A DNA stretch of 64,000 nucleotides from Branchiostoma belcheri (taxonomy: Eukaryota; Chordata; Leptocardii; Amphioxiformes; Branchiostomatidae): NCBI RefSeq assembly GCF_001625305.1, contig NW_017804209.1, positions 322,382 to 386,381 of the forward strand, in the 5' to 3' direction. Positions 53,401-62,893 of the stretch are shown piece by piece. Both the position numbers and the translations under genes were made by a program. The notes under the pieces were generated by a model. That model did no database searches, was not told where the DNA came from, and saw only the letters and a list, made by a program, of their open reading frames with translations. How positions within the stretch are numbered: position 1 is the first letter of the stretch; every line of letters starts with the position of its first letter.

Positions 53401-56051
53401 NNNNNNNNNNNNNNNNNNNNNNNNNNNNNNNNNNNNNNNNNNNNNNNNNNNNNNNNNNNNNNNNNNNNNNNNNNNNNNNNNNNNNNNNNNNNNNNNNNNN
53501 NNNNNNNNNNNNNNNNNNNNNNNNNNNNNNNNNNNNNNNNNNNNNNNNNNNNNNNNNNNNNNNNNNNNNNNNNNNNNNNNNNNNNNNNNNNNNNNNNNNN
53601 NNNNNNNNNNNNNNNNNNNNNNNNNNNNNNNNNNNNNNNNNNNNNNNNNNNNNNNNNNNNNNNNNNNNNNNNNNNNNNNNNNNNNNNNNNNNNNNNNNNN
53701 NNNNNNNNNNNNNNNNNNNNNNNNNNNNNNNNNNNNNNNNNNNNNNNNNNNNNNNNNNNNNNNNNNNNNNNNNNNNNNNNNNNNNNNNNNNNNNNNNNNN
53801 NNNNNNNNNNNNNNNNNNNNNNNNNNNNNNNNNNNNNNNNNNNNNNNNNNNNNNNNNNNNNNNNNNNNNNNNNNNNNNNNNNNNNNNNNNNNNNNNNNNN
53901 NNNNNNNNNNNNNNNNNNNNNNNNNNNNNNNNNNNNNNNNNNNNNNNNNNNNNNNNNNNNNNNNNNNNNNNNNNNNNNNNNNNNNNNNNNNNNNNNNNNN
54001 NNNNNNNNNNNNNNNNNNNNNNNNNNNNNNNNNNNNNNNNNNNNNNNNNNNNNNNNNNNNNNNNNNNNNNNNNNNNNNNNNNAAATGTTTACTGTATATT
54101 TTTGTTTGCATTAAAAAGACAACTAAATGCCTACCTATTTCACAGAGAGTTCCAGCATACCCAGGCACACACTGACAGGTGAAGCTGTTTCCCCCGTCCT
54201 GGCATACTGCTCCATTCTGACAGGGGGCGCTTCGGCACTCGTCAACCTCAACTAAAACAGCCACAGTGAAATCAAACAAATGTATAAGCACAGATATTTA
54301 ATACGCACAACGCGTTATTGCTTAGTGAATGGTGGGCACATTGATATCACATGTATATGTGGACATTCTAGACAGTTAAATTTCAGGTGCATAAATTATG
54401 ATAAGAGCAGAAATTCACACCTTTTTATGTCAAATTGTCTCTCAGAGATTGGTGAAACTATACATACTTAAAAGTTACAACTGAGTCAAAAAGAGCTATA
54501 TTCGTACAAAGCATTATGGGGGAAAAATTGTAAGATTCGTGGTTTGAGGGTTAAGTAGTGAAGTACTCACCTCGGGCGCAGAAGGCGAAGCGGTCATTGT
54601 AGTCATTTCCGTAGGTGCACCAGCCGTTACCCTCCACACCACAGGCAGAGCCAGAATGATAGCTGGCCATGAAGCTGTACACTCCGTCCAGCGCAGGGCA
54701 GACCATGGGATAGCCACCGCAGAGAACCAGGGACACGTCATGCATGGGCCACCCGCAGTAGATAAGCCCGGTCTGGACACAGTCGGCTGACGAGTGTCCG
54801 CAGTCCCCGTCCCCGGGACACGGTGTGACGTAACCAGCTCGTTCACAAGTAACCTTGACATTCGCGCTGGACATGGGCCCAGTGGCGGGCACTTTGAAGT
54901 AGTCGTAGCCCGAATACGTCACCAAAAACGTTCCGGCTGAAGAGCAACATAGAATTAAGAGAAACTGTTTTCATTGTTGAACATTCAATTGAACACGACG
55001 ATGAAATGAGACTTGAACAAACAACTCGATCAAATTGAACAAAATGGGATGCTCACTAATACTGTTTATCAGTAGTATAAAATTCTTTATACGAAATTTA
55101 CATTTTATCCTTTCTAGACCGGGGGGGGGGCTAAAAATGCCCGCGCTAACTTTGATGTCAGATAGCGTCTGAACGGCTAGCGCTAGAACCACCAAACTTG
55201 GTGACTTTTCCTAAAATATAGTTGGCAACAAATTTATATCATTGGAATAGGTTAATGATTTTTTGTGTTGCCATGGCAACGGGTTTCTGAAAAGCATTTT
55301 TATATCTAGTAACTTTCATTTCAAGTTTTAGGGTATACTATTAAGTTCTAGGGAATAACCTATCTAGACGGTTTGGGCCACTAAAATCACATTAATGACG
55401 TCATAATGACGTCATATTATGTTATAGCGACTTCAAGATATTTTTTAAATATAATTATATCATGATTAAGTTTTACTAGTACACCATTCTCTGGTAATTT
55501 GGTGGTCATACGATATACCTATCACACGAGTTCTTGGGGGGGGGGTGAGCCCGGTCCAAGACACCCAAAAAAGCTCGGTCTTGACAGGGTCATAAGATTA
55601 GTAAGCTTTAACTTACACCTAATATATCGACCGTACCAAAACAGACCTTTGCCATATTGATCTAGTAATATTATTATATTTACCGAAGGAAAACATGTTC
55701 ATTTTGCTCAATTTCCAGCTTTTCTTCTTCCATTTCAAACAAATAAGGTCAATGACCTGATCCGGCCAGACGTCTCTCACCATGGTAACTGGTGTTGGGT
55801 TAGATCATATTGCAATTTTAAAGCAGGAAGGATTTAGACTCCTGCCACCATATATATGAATGTGTTTGAGTAAGAATTGACAGAGCAGACCTTATGCGAA
55901 GGTAAACATTATGCATATGCTTTGCAAATGTTACCTTTCTAGTTTTTCTTTTTATATCCTCACAATAAAAAGATGAAGTAATGATACAACACCTACTTGG
56001 TGAGGCCGGGCCGGCGGCCAGAGCGAAAACCAAGATCAGGGAGATCCACAT
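47440..56051 (-). CDS. Gene F: secreted GPM-EGF-CTLD-EGF mosaic protein (550 aa as seen)
   Basis: Exons: 55997-56051 signal ([18 protein letters not shown]); 54571-54936 GPM domain; EGF at 54135-54251, 52963-53076, 51747-51860 and 51391-51504; CTLD 50236-50460 and 49696-49824; CxxC EGF 49029-49145; EGF 48626-48739; C-terminal module 47974-48051 and 47440-47549 (TAG). Sites are GT/AG, phase 1; lengths sum to 1653 nt, exactly 551 codons. A 921-N gap between the first two EGF exons may hide another EGF. The GPM domain is the most diverged of the four, with ten cysteines. The donor of exon 52963 is unusual (AA/GTACGC). Nearest paralogue by lectin, CxxC EGF and 3' end is gene G. No membrane segment. 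Confidence 0.85.
48117..48300. repeat. Imperfect foldback element in gene F intron
   Basis: ACACAATGAAGTTCTCT at the left is mirrored by AGAGAACTTGATTGTGT at the right; inside, GACTGACCCAGTG faces CATTGGGTCAGTC. Related half-sequences occur at 49868-50140. Confidence 0.6.
48360..48480. repeat. Dispersed repeat in introns of F and G
   Basis: GTGGCCCTAGCGCAAGCCGTT and TTGGCGCGGACACTTTTGCC recur at 58380-58470 and, inverted and diverged, at 55105-55220. Confidence 0.65.
49696..50460 (-). other. Gene F C-type lectin-like domain (two exons)
   Basis: 50236-50460 encodes [39 protein letters not shown] and [10 protein letters not shown]. 49696-49824 encodes [20 protein letters not shown] and [14 protein letters not shown] is present; NEPT stands in place of EPN and there is no WND. 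The first half is about 93% identical in bases to that of gene G, the second half clearly less. Confidence 0.85.
50484..50862. repeat. ATC/ATT/GTC trinucleotide microsatellite
   Basis: About 380 bp of CATTATCATCATCGTC-type units, in the gene F intron, starting only 24 bp from the CTLD exon acceptor. The Met-Ile or His frames are artefacts. Confidence 0.95.
52147..52585. mobile_element. Large foldback element in gene F intron
   Basis: The left arm (CTTTATTCCAACACACAATT, CACTGTCGCCTTCATCAGGA, ACGTGATCTCGCGAGAATTA) is repeated inverted at the right with few changes (about 120-bp arms). The centre carries GTCACGTG-type repeats. No coding capacity. Confidence 0.8.
53162..54082. other. Assembly gap (921 N)
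   Basis: Lies between two EGF exons of gene F in an intron where sister genes carry further EGF exons. Frames spanning it are meaningless. Confidence 1.
54571..54936 (-). other. Gene F GPM domain exon (122 codons, ten cysteines)
   Basis: [99 protein letters not shown]. The domain backbone is the same as in D, E and G but with an extra ACGVE...WC cysteine pair. Confidence 0.8.
55105..55560. repeat. Diverged intronic repeat with TGACGTCA cluster
   Basis: AGCGCTAGAACCACCAAACTTGG is a diverged inverse of the 48360/58380 repeat (given in part). Around 55395-55420 AATGACGTCA appears twice. It lies in intron 1 of gene F. Confidence 0.5.
55670..55945. repeat. Dispersed repeat, copy 2
   Basis: Matches 10425-10845 without the foldback insertion (TTACCGAAGGAAAACATG, CACCATGGTAACTGGTGTTG). 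In gene F intron 1. Confidence 0.75.
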
Positions 56052-57240
56052 CTTCACTGCCTCAAGATTCCAACGTGCTGTGATTACAACAGTTTGTACC
56101 GTGTTGCCAGCGGTTAGCAGAATGGACGTCGTGTTCTCTGTAACAAAGGTCTTCTCTTAACTACGACCGACGGTTTGCTGATTGGCGTAGGGTGCCGTGA
56201 GTACCGCCTCACTAAAAAAAACATCCCAAGCCCCTTTACCCTTGCCAGTTTACTTTTCACGATTAAAGTGCAAAGCCCTGTGATAACAGCGCTAGTACTT
56301 ATATAAATACTCACGTAGTCACTCAGTCAATAGCCAGGGGGAAACATTAAAATATAACCCTTGCTCATGGCACAGTACATCTGATAAATAACGCGTCCGT
56401 CAGGATGTAAAAGGCTTAGATATAGTAGGAGTCATTATTGCCACTGAAGGACTGTTGGGCCGCCATTTTGAGTCGAGGCCAGGGGCACCAGGATTCGACT
56501 AAGTCAAGTCAAGAAGGCACTGGACTTACAACTAATGCAGCTTTAAAGCTTGTTCTAATTCAATACTGGAGCTATTCTATCTTTTGTCAGCCATGTTTTT
56601 TTGGGAATTCCCATGCGGCATTTAATGACCAAAGTGTTTCTATCTACACGTACTTTTCGTACACGTCAACATTCATTGTGTTGTTCAGCACAGAAGCTGA
56701 GGTTATTTGTATTGCCGGTATAACCACTCTGTACCTCCTGCGCAACATACAACTTATATATCCTATAACTGTATTTGTATAGCCAGTATAACAACCCTTT
56801 AGCTTCAGTGTAACACACTAGCTTTGCAGGCACGCGATGCTTCGGTACTTGGCTGAATATTATATTGTACTGAACGACCTGTCACATTCAACGTTTGCCC
56901 ATATAACTGTATCTGTATTAGTATAGACGGTGTAACAAACCTTATCTGCATCTGTATTCATTTTGGTATAGCCGGTATAACCTCCCTTCGGCGTAACACA
57001 CCAGCTACTGAACGATCAGTCACTAACCTTTGCACATGTAACTGTTACATCACTAGTAACCGTTCCCTGACCCTGCCTCTGTTCTAACCGTTCCCTGACC
57101 CTGCCGCTGTTCCAACCGACCCTGACCTCCTAACTGTTGACACGCGCAAAGTCACGTCCCGAGTCCAGAGTTCCTCCTTGTTTGGAGGCAGTGCAGGTGA
57201 CTGGTACATAACAAGACGCCAATAAGCCAATAAAAGCCAT
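56052..57240. other. Gene F 5' flank and spacer
   Basis: TATATAA-like sequence lies near 56300, too far for an obvious core promoter of F. 56700-57010 repeats GTATAGCCGGTATAACAAC-type units, which also occur at 7065-7105 and 44810-44855. 57050-57200 is a diverged unit of the intergenic repeat array (CCCTGACC, GTTGACACGCGCAAAGTC). No gene recognised. Confidence 0.5.
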
Positions 57241-57244
57241 TAGG

Positions 57245-57334
57245 TAAAGATGACAAATGATGTGTTGGCAAGTGCACAACTTTTATTCATTCTGCCCAAC
57301 ATGCTTCACGTCTTTTTCGACTGTACTTTGCTTT
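57245..57334. repeat. Duplicate of the gene G 3' UTR and polyA region
   Basis: AAGATGACAAATGATGTGTTGGCAAG (in part) and CAACTTTTATTCATTCTGCC match 57541-57630 downstream of the gene G stop, including the AATAAA on the minus strand. Confidence 0.8.
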
Positions 57335-57575
57335 TGAAAAGCAGACAATCTTTAGTCTAGTCTTTAATGTTTGCATTTTGCTTCCTTTGCTTATCAGACG
57401 GTTTATTCCATGAGCCGTGTTGCCAGGTGCTGACCTGGTTTACTGTTAGGGCATTGGCAATGTTTGGATTACGATGTTCCAGTTTGGTGTCAAAAACACT
57501 TGACACACAATAAAGAAATCCATAATGTCAAAACCCAGTGAAGATGACAAATGACGTGTTGGCAAGTGCACAACT

Positions 57576-57581
57576 TTTATT
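57576..57581 (-). terminator. AATAAA polyA signal of gene G
   Basis: 77 nt after the TAG of gene G, in the context GAATAAAAGTTGTGCACTTG shared with gene F. Confidence 0.7.
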
Positions 57582-57657
57582 CATTCTGCCCAACGTGCTT
57601 TATGTCTTTCCGACTCTACTTCGCCACGTTGTTCTGTAGATCAGCCAAGTCGGGAGT

Positions 57658-59405
57658 CTACCCGGCTCTGCACGAGAAAGATGCCACGCCCTCCTCCCTG
57701 CAGTACATGCCGTCCGGACAGGAGGCGCTGCTGCACGAGTAGGGCTCCGCCAGCCTGGTGGTGCCGGCTGCGGAAAGAGAACGTTGCAAATTGTTGATGG
57801 ACAGATTTCTATAAAAATTCACGCACGTAAGATAGATTGAGGAAGTAATTAGTATCATTATATAGGTGATAAGTATACTCTCATTAGTCCAAACATCCAT
57901 CCAACCATGTATAGGGCTTATAAGTACATGTATATGTGTGATTCTAGGCTTAAATCTGTACATAATACACTTTTCCAAAGAATCAACTATTAAACAATGT
58001 TTAAACATCATGTCGTATTGCGGAAAAATTACAACAGCATGACTTGTCATTTCATTTGAAATCATAGTACATTCCTGTTATTATCATCAGATCTTAAGAT
58101 CTTGCAACTATTTGAGGCAAGATAATTAAAATTTCTACACGACAGTGGTGTTTTTAAACATAAGTCCTGTTTCTTATATCGCCTAAAACGTGTATAGTAG
58201 AGATGTGAAATCGTTCTTACCGAGGCAGACGAAATTGTTGCCTTGGTCCTGACACTGCCAGTCGAACGGACAGGCAACATCGGCACACAGGTCAAGGTCT
58301 AAAAAAAGGACAAACTTTAAGAAATTGTAATAAAACTCAGTTTCAGGTACTAGCTAAATGATCAAAGGATCTAATAACAAAAGTCGCCAAGTTGGTGGCC
58401 CTAGCGCAAGCCGTTGGGACGCTATTCGACATCAAACTTGGCTCGGGCACTTTGTGCCCCCCCCCCCCACAGCTAGTCAAGGTGTCTGATAACTCACCTG
58501 TTTGACAGTTGTCTCCCCCGTAACCAATAGGACAGTGACAGTGGTAGGAGTCGAGGCCGTCCTGGCAGGTTCCGTCGTTTTGACAAGGATTGGAGGCACA
58601 CTCGTCAATGTCTGTAGGAGACAAACCAACGGTCATCTATAGAATTAAAATTAGTCAGATTTCTTACTTCATCTGTTATTGTATTCAATTGATTAGCTTT
58701 ACCACATCTAAATGTAAAAGTCGACATCAATGGCAGCCTTAAAATACTTGAGAACAAGAAATATGAGATTTCACACCCAGCATTTTTCTGCTTACTGAAC
58801 TCTAATCCCTGCTGGCTCCCTGTCAGATCCCGAGACCTTTACGTCCACACAATTTCCTGAGTCTAACCTTTTCCCCTCCTGTCTTTCTCCCTGTCAATCT
58901 TCCCCCCACTAACGTACTTTCAACCTACCATGTCTGGTCGAGCAAATACTAACCTGGTACTCACAGCTCTGCCACCCAAAACGATACTGCCATTCCAGTA
59001 AGAAATGACCGTTTAACTACTATATGGTAATCAAATGAGAGTCGAAAATACCTCAGCCTCCTTCGCAGACTTCTGATGCGGCGGCATTAATTTTTTCGGT
59101 GAGCAATGCTAGTTATGCAGCGGAGGGAAGGTTTTGTTGCCGAGGGACTTTGCCTGGGAGAGACGGTTTCGCACAAAGTCCCTCGGCGGCAAAACCGTCA
59201 CTCCGCGGCAAAACTCCCGTCGCTCCCCGAAAAGATTAACGCCGCCGCATCAGAAGTCAGCGAAGGAGGCTAACAATACCTAGCGTGCAGAGACCTCCCT
59301 CATATCCGGGAAGACAGGAACAGTAGCTGTAGGAGTCGTTGAAGCAGGTCGAGCAGACACCGTTGTTGGAACAGCTGTCCTGTGCTTGCTCGCATGGCGT
59401 CGGGT
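57658..59405 (-). other. Gene G C-terminal EGF pair and four-cysteine module
   Basis: 59280-59405 (126 nt) encodes [20 protein letters not shown]. 58498-58611 encodes [20 protein letters not shown]. 58221-58298 encodes [20 protein letters not shown] and 57658-57767 [20 protein letters not shown]. Confidence 0.8.
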
Positions 59406-62400
59406 CTAAGTTGAATACATTGCAACTCTGAGTTTTATGATATACTATAGGAACTATTTCTTAATAACATTGTGTTTATCGCCATTATGTCTAGATTTGG
59501 AATGCTTGTAATTACCTTTTAGACATGCATTTGTAAAAGAATATTATCAAGATAACTCTGGATTTGATATCTTCTATGAAGTCTTCGACTTCGTTGTACG
59601 TCCAAGACTCCAGATGTACGGCCTGAATGTTAGCCTCCGTAGCAGGCTTATAGAACTGGGGGTTTGGTGGTCTTCGGCTGTTTTCTGATGAGCCCAGTTC
59701 TGAAAAACGAGGGCAATTCAACCAGGCCGGATTTGTTGTCTATATGCACTCAGAAAATACCACATAAAAGCTCCCAAAGACCATGAAGACCCCCAGTTTT
59801 TGGCATGCTATGAAGTCTACTGAATGTTACACGAGCATGTATATCATTAAACTACAAGAGAACGTTACCCACCCGACTTGCAGACGTAGTGGCGCTGCTC
59901 CACACACGAGGCGGTCTGAGCGCGATAGTCGTCCGTGCTGTCCAGGTAAGCACACAGGTCACAGGAGGTGGTGGGAGCACCGGAGGACCACTGCAGCTGG
60001 GCTAGTAAAGAATCATTACTTCTGTGTAGGGAAGTATTTTTTGAGTGGCTGAGTATAAGTGTGCGTATCAGTCTGTCCAAGTACGTTTCGTTGAATGTTT
60101 TTCTAATTGGGGAGAAGTTATTAGAATTTTGATGTCATCTTTAACAGAGAGAGTCTTGAACAGAAAAAGATAACGGTAAGACAAAGGAAAGGCAGGGGAA
60201 AGTTAAAGAAGAGAACACAGATTTCAACAAAGACAAAAATCTTAATAGCATCGAACCTGAGGCACTGGTCCCGTCATCATAGGTCATCACTCCAGGCGAC
60301 AGCTTGAGTCCGATCCACGGGGACACGTCACTTCCGGCAGGGATGGAATCAGCGATGAGCCGCTGCAGCTCGGCCTCCTTCACATCCACCAGGTGCCCTC
60401 CCCTGGTCTGGCACTCCTGGCTCGCTTCGGGATAGGACACGGCATTGGAGGAGAACAGCAGGCAGCCGCCAGCGTATGGGACTAGACAAAAAAAAAAAAC
60501 ATAGAACGGATGCTTCTTAAATATCCATACGCTAAGTCATGTCTTCAAAAGCATCAAACATGAGATGCCTGGATCTAGGCCCTTTTTCTACTAGGATAAA
60601 ATTGTCCTAGCCTGACTAAACGCGCTCCTGGCGGCCGGCCGCCACCCCCGAAGTAACCTCCGGCCGAGAGCTTGTGTAACATAGGCTAGAATTGTCCGGA
60701 CGGAGCAGAATAGGTTCACTTTGATCCGGCTCGATTGATTCGGACAATTCTATCCTAGTGGAAAAAGGGCCGTGTAAGAAGTCAAGGAAAAAGAACCACA
60801 CCTGTTTCGCACTTGTCTCCGACAAAACCTTTGGGGCAGACACAGCTGTAGCCATTCACGTGATCCACGCAAGTTCCGTCTCCTAAACACGGACTGCTCG
60901 CACACTCGTCGATATCTGTGACGATAAAACATGGAGTGAGTTTTACTATCTGCATAATCATAATATAAAGTTTTTAAATGATTACTTTAATTGGAACTAT
61001 ATGAAACAACTTGATTTATTGTTATATCAGTGCATTGTTATATCAGTACATCAATGTCTTTAATTTGCTGTTCTTTTTTAGTTTCTACTAAGGCAACACA
61101 GACTTAATTCTATGGATGACATCCGCGAGCGAATTGATTAATCGCTTCCTACAAGGCCCTGGCTTAGGTGCCATCCTCCGTTGTCCAAGGTTTGTACTCT
61201 TTTGGGTTGGTAGCATTTTTTGGCTAAAATGGTTTTCTTCGCCAGCGCGCAATAGCTTAGGGGTCTTTAGAGGATGCCATCCATAAAATTAAGTAAATGT
61301 GGCCTAACTATTTTTCTTAAGGTATGAACCTACCCGTTTCACAGAGAGTTCCGGCATACCCAGGCAGACACTGGCAGGTGAACCCGTTCAGCTCGTCCTG
61401 ACATGTAGCGTCATTCTGACAGGGGTCGCTGCTGCACTCGTCTATCTCTGTAAGGGTATGGAGACGATGGGAAAACAATCAAGTCATATCAAAATTGTAT
61501 TACATAAAGAAAAGGGAAAAGCTTCAAATGTCGAAGTTTAAATTACCTAAACAATGCTCATCCATAAAAATCATACTAGTGTGCGCATTACCTTGTAGAG
61601 ACGCCTACCTGTTTCACAGTGTGTTCCGGCATACCCAGGCGCACACTGACAGATGAACCCGTTAATCTGGTCCTGGCATGTCGCCTGGTTCTGACAGGGG
61701 TCGCTGCTGATGCACTCATCAAAATCTGCAAGTGTTGCAAAACGGCGCTGTGATTAGTGCCAAAAGGAAAAGGCGACAGCAATAACTAAAATGTGAGTAG
61801 ATGATGTTGTTAAACAATGCATTTTATTTTAATATACAGAAGCCAACATATTTGACAGACTGCTCCAGTAACCGTTTTTTTTACTTAGTGGTCGCCACGT
61901 AACACGGCCATTTGGCCACTTCAAGGTTAATGGCGCTACCACCTGAATGGTATCACCACTCACCTGGGTTACGGGTTACCGAGTAGAACTGTAACAGCAA
62001 CTCTTCTCCCTGAGTCAGAAACATCATGATTGAGACTAGCCCAATTTCTCACAAGTAGTGAGGATTTTTGTGTTGTATATTTGCCTTGGTTTTGTTTGTT
62101 TTTTGGTGTGAAACAACATTAATGGTGTTAGCATGAAAGTTCATCTGATTTGGTAAAATACATAATGAGAATTAAACTGTTCTCCAACTCAAGAGAATCG
62201 ACTAACGGAATGTCATCAGCTTTCTAAACCGAGTGCTGTAGACACGTGGGCCAGAAAGCTGATGACGACCAGCGATTCGTGTGAGTCGGGAGAACAGTTT
62301 AATTATCATTAGGCATAAATATAAATAATGCGTTCTGTACAAAGGTCCACAACGACACTTCCATACACCTCTTCCACAGCGCCGCCAAGAGATATACCTT

Positions 62401-62893
62401 CCATACACCTCTTCCGTGCTGTGGAAGGGCTGTGAAAGACCTGTATGGAAGTGTCGTTGTGGGCCTTCGTAGTTCTCATTACCTGCACACAGGGCGTACT
62501 TGTCGTTGTAGTTCGCTCCATGCAGGTTCCAGGTGTGAGTCTGGTAGTCCAGTCCCCAGGCGCTGTCATCGCTCAGCCAGTCAGAGATGTACACAAAGAT
62601 GTCATCAAGGGGCCGACAGTACACAGAGTTAGTATCTCCACACAGGTTTACCGAGAGGTCGAAGTGGGTACCACAGCTGAAACTAGCCATGGTGGCGGTA
62701 TACGTGATGCAGCCCGAGGTCCAGCCGTTGGTGCACCCGGGACTACCCGAGCTGTAGCACGGGTATCTCATCCCCAGCGCCTCGCACGTGACCTTGACGT
62801 TCTGATTAGTCATCGGTCCGGTGACCTTGACCTTGTAAAAATTCCAGTTATCCACCGTGGTCAGGTACTGGTATGGCCTCAAAAGGTCTTGGC
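57658..62893 (-). CDS. Gene G: secreted GPM-EGF-CTLD-EGF mosaic protein (5' exon outside window)
   Basis: Exons: 62483-62893 GPM domain; EGF at 61609-61725, 61334-61447 and 60802-60915; CTLD 60257-60481 and 59873-60001; CxxC EGF 59280-59405; EGF 58498-58611; C-terminal module 58221-58298 and 57658-57767 (TAG). All junctions are GT/AG, phase 1. 1538 nt plus the split base gives 513 codons with stop, before the signal exon. No signal exon is visible up to 64000, so the first intron exceeds 1.1 kb. The CxxC EGF donor lies 9 nt from a foldback MITE. The CTLD-b donor is weak (TCGG/GTGGGT). Gene F is the nearest relative in the 3' half. Function unknown; a secreted lectin-like recognition role is inference. 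Confidence 0.85.
59056..59270. mobile_element. Foldback MITE, copy 2 (family 2)
   Basis: GCCTCCTTCGCAGACTTCTG at the left is mirrored by CAGAAGTCAGCGAAGGAGGC at the right, with inner arms around GTTTTGTTGCCGAGGGACTT. It lies 9 nt inside the intron after the gene G CxxC EGF exon. Confidence 0.8.
59873..60481 (-). other. Gene G C-type lectin-like domain (two exons)
   Basis: 60257-60481 encodes [20 protein letters not shown] and [17 protein letters not shown]. 59873-60001 encodes [20 protein letters not shown] and [14 protein letters not shown] is present; GAPT occupies the EPN position and WND is absent. Confidence 0.85.
60578..60771. mobile_element. TIR MITE (GGCCCTTTTTCTACTAGGAT)
   Basis: GGCCCTTTTTCTACTAGGAT at the left and ATCCTAGTGGAAAAAGGGCC at the right, about 30-bp inverted ends with two mismatches. 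A GC-rich inner segment has its own TAGCCTGACT/ATAGGCTAG ends. In a gene G intron. Confidence 0.85.
60802..61725 (-). other. Gene G N-terminal EGF exons (three)
   Basis: 61609-61725 (117 nt, [17 protein letters not shown], one residue longer than its relatives), 61334-61447 ([16 protein letters not shown]) and 60802-60915 ([16 protein letters not shown]). Phase 1-1. Confidence 0.85.
61836..61880 (-). pseudogene. Decayed EGF exon 3' end (gene G)
   Basis: ATACAGAAGCCAACATATTT and GACTGCTCCAGTAACCG on the plus strand align with the ACAGAAGCCTACCTGTTTCA and AGTTCCAGTATACCC end of intact EGF exons. The donor is destroyed. Confidence 0.55.
62166..62306. repeat. Inverted repeat
   Basis: AATTAAACTGTTCTCC near 62166 is mirrored by GGAGAACAGTTTAATT near 62289; an inner arm, TCATCAGCTTTCT, faces AGAAAGCTGATGA. 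Confidence 0.75.
62347..62465. repeat. Inverted repeat next to the gene G GPM exon donor
   Basis: CCACAACGACACTTCCATAC is mirrored by GTATGGAAGTGTCGTTGTGG, with direct repeats of CTTCCATACACCTCTTCC inside. The right arm ends 18-20 nt from the splice donor at 62482. Confidence 0.8.
62483..62893 (-). other. Gene G GPM domain exon (137 codons)
   Basis: [99 protein letters not shown]. Eight cysteines. Five extra residues near the start (LLRPYQ). Confidence 0.8.

Larger units (their letters stand above)
51391..54251 (-). other. Gene F N-terminal EGF exons (four seen)
   Basis: 54135-54251 (117 nt, [17 protein letters not shown]), 52963-53076 ([16 protein letters not shown]), 51747-51860 ([16 protein letters not shown]), 51391-51504 ([16 protein letters not shown]). 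The third has a second, in-frame acceptor 24 nt upstream at 51884. Confidence 0.85.

Noticed and set aside
53095-54291. Long frames of 339 and 394 residues
   Set aside because: They run through 921 N; only the EGF at 54135-54251 is real.
56438-56782. 114-residue plus-strand frame between genes F and G
   Set aside because: No recognisable domain and no clear promoter or splice context; part of it overlaps GTATAGCCGGTATAAC repeats.
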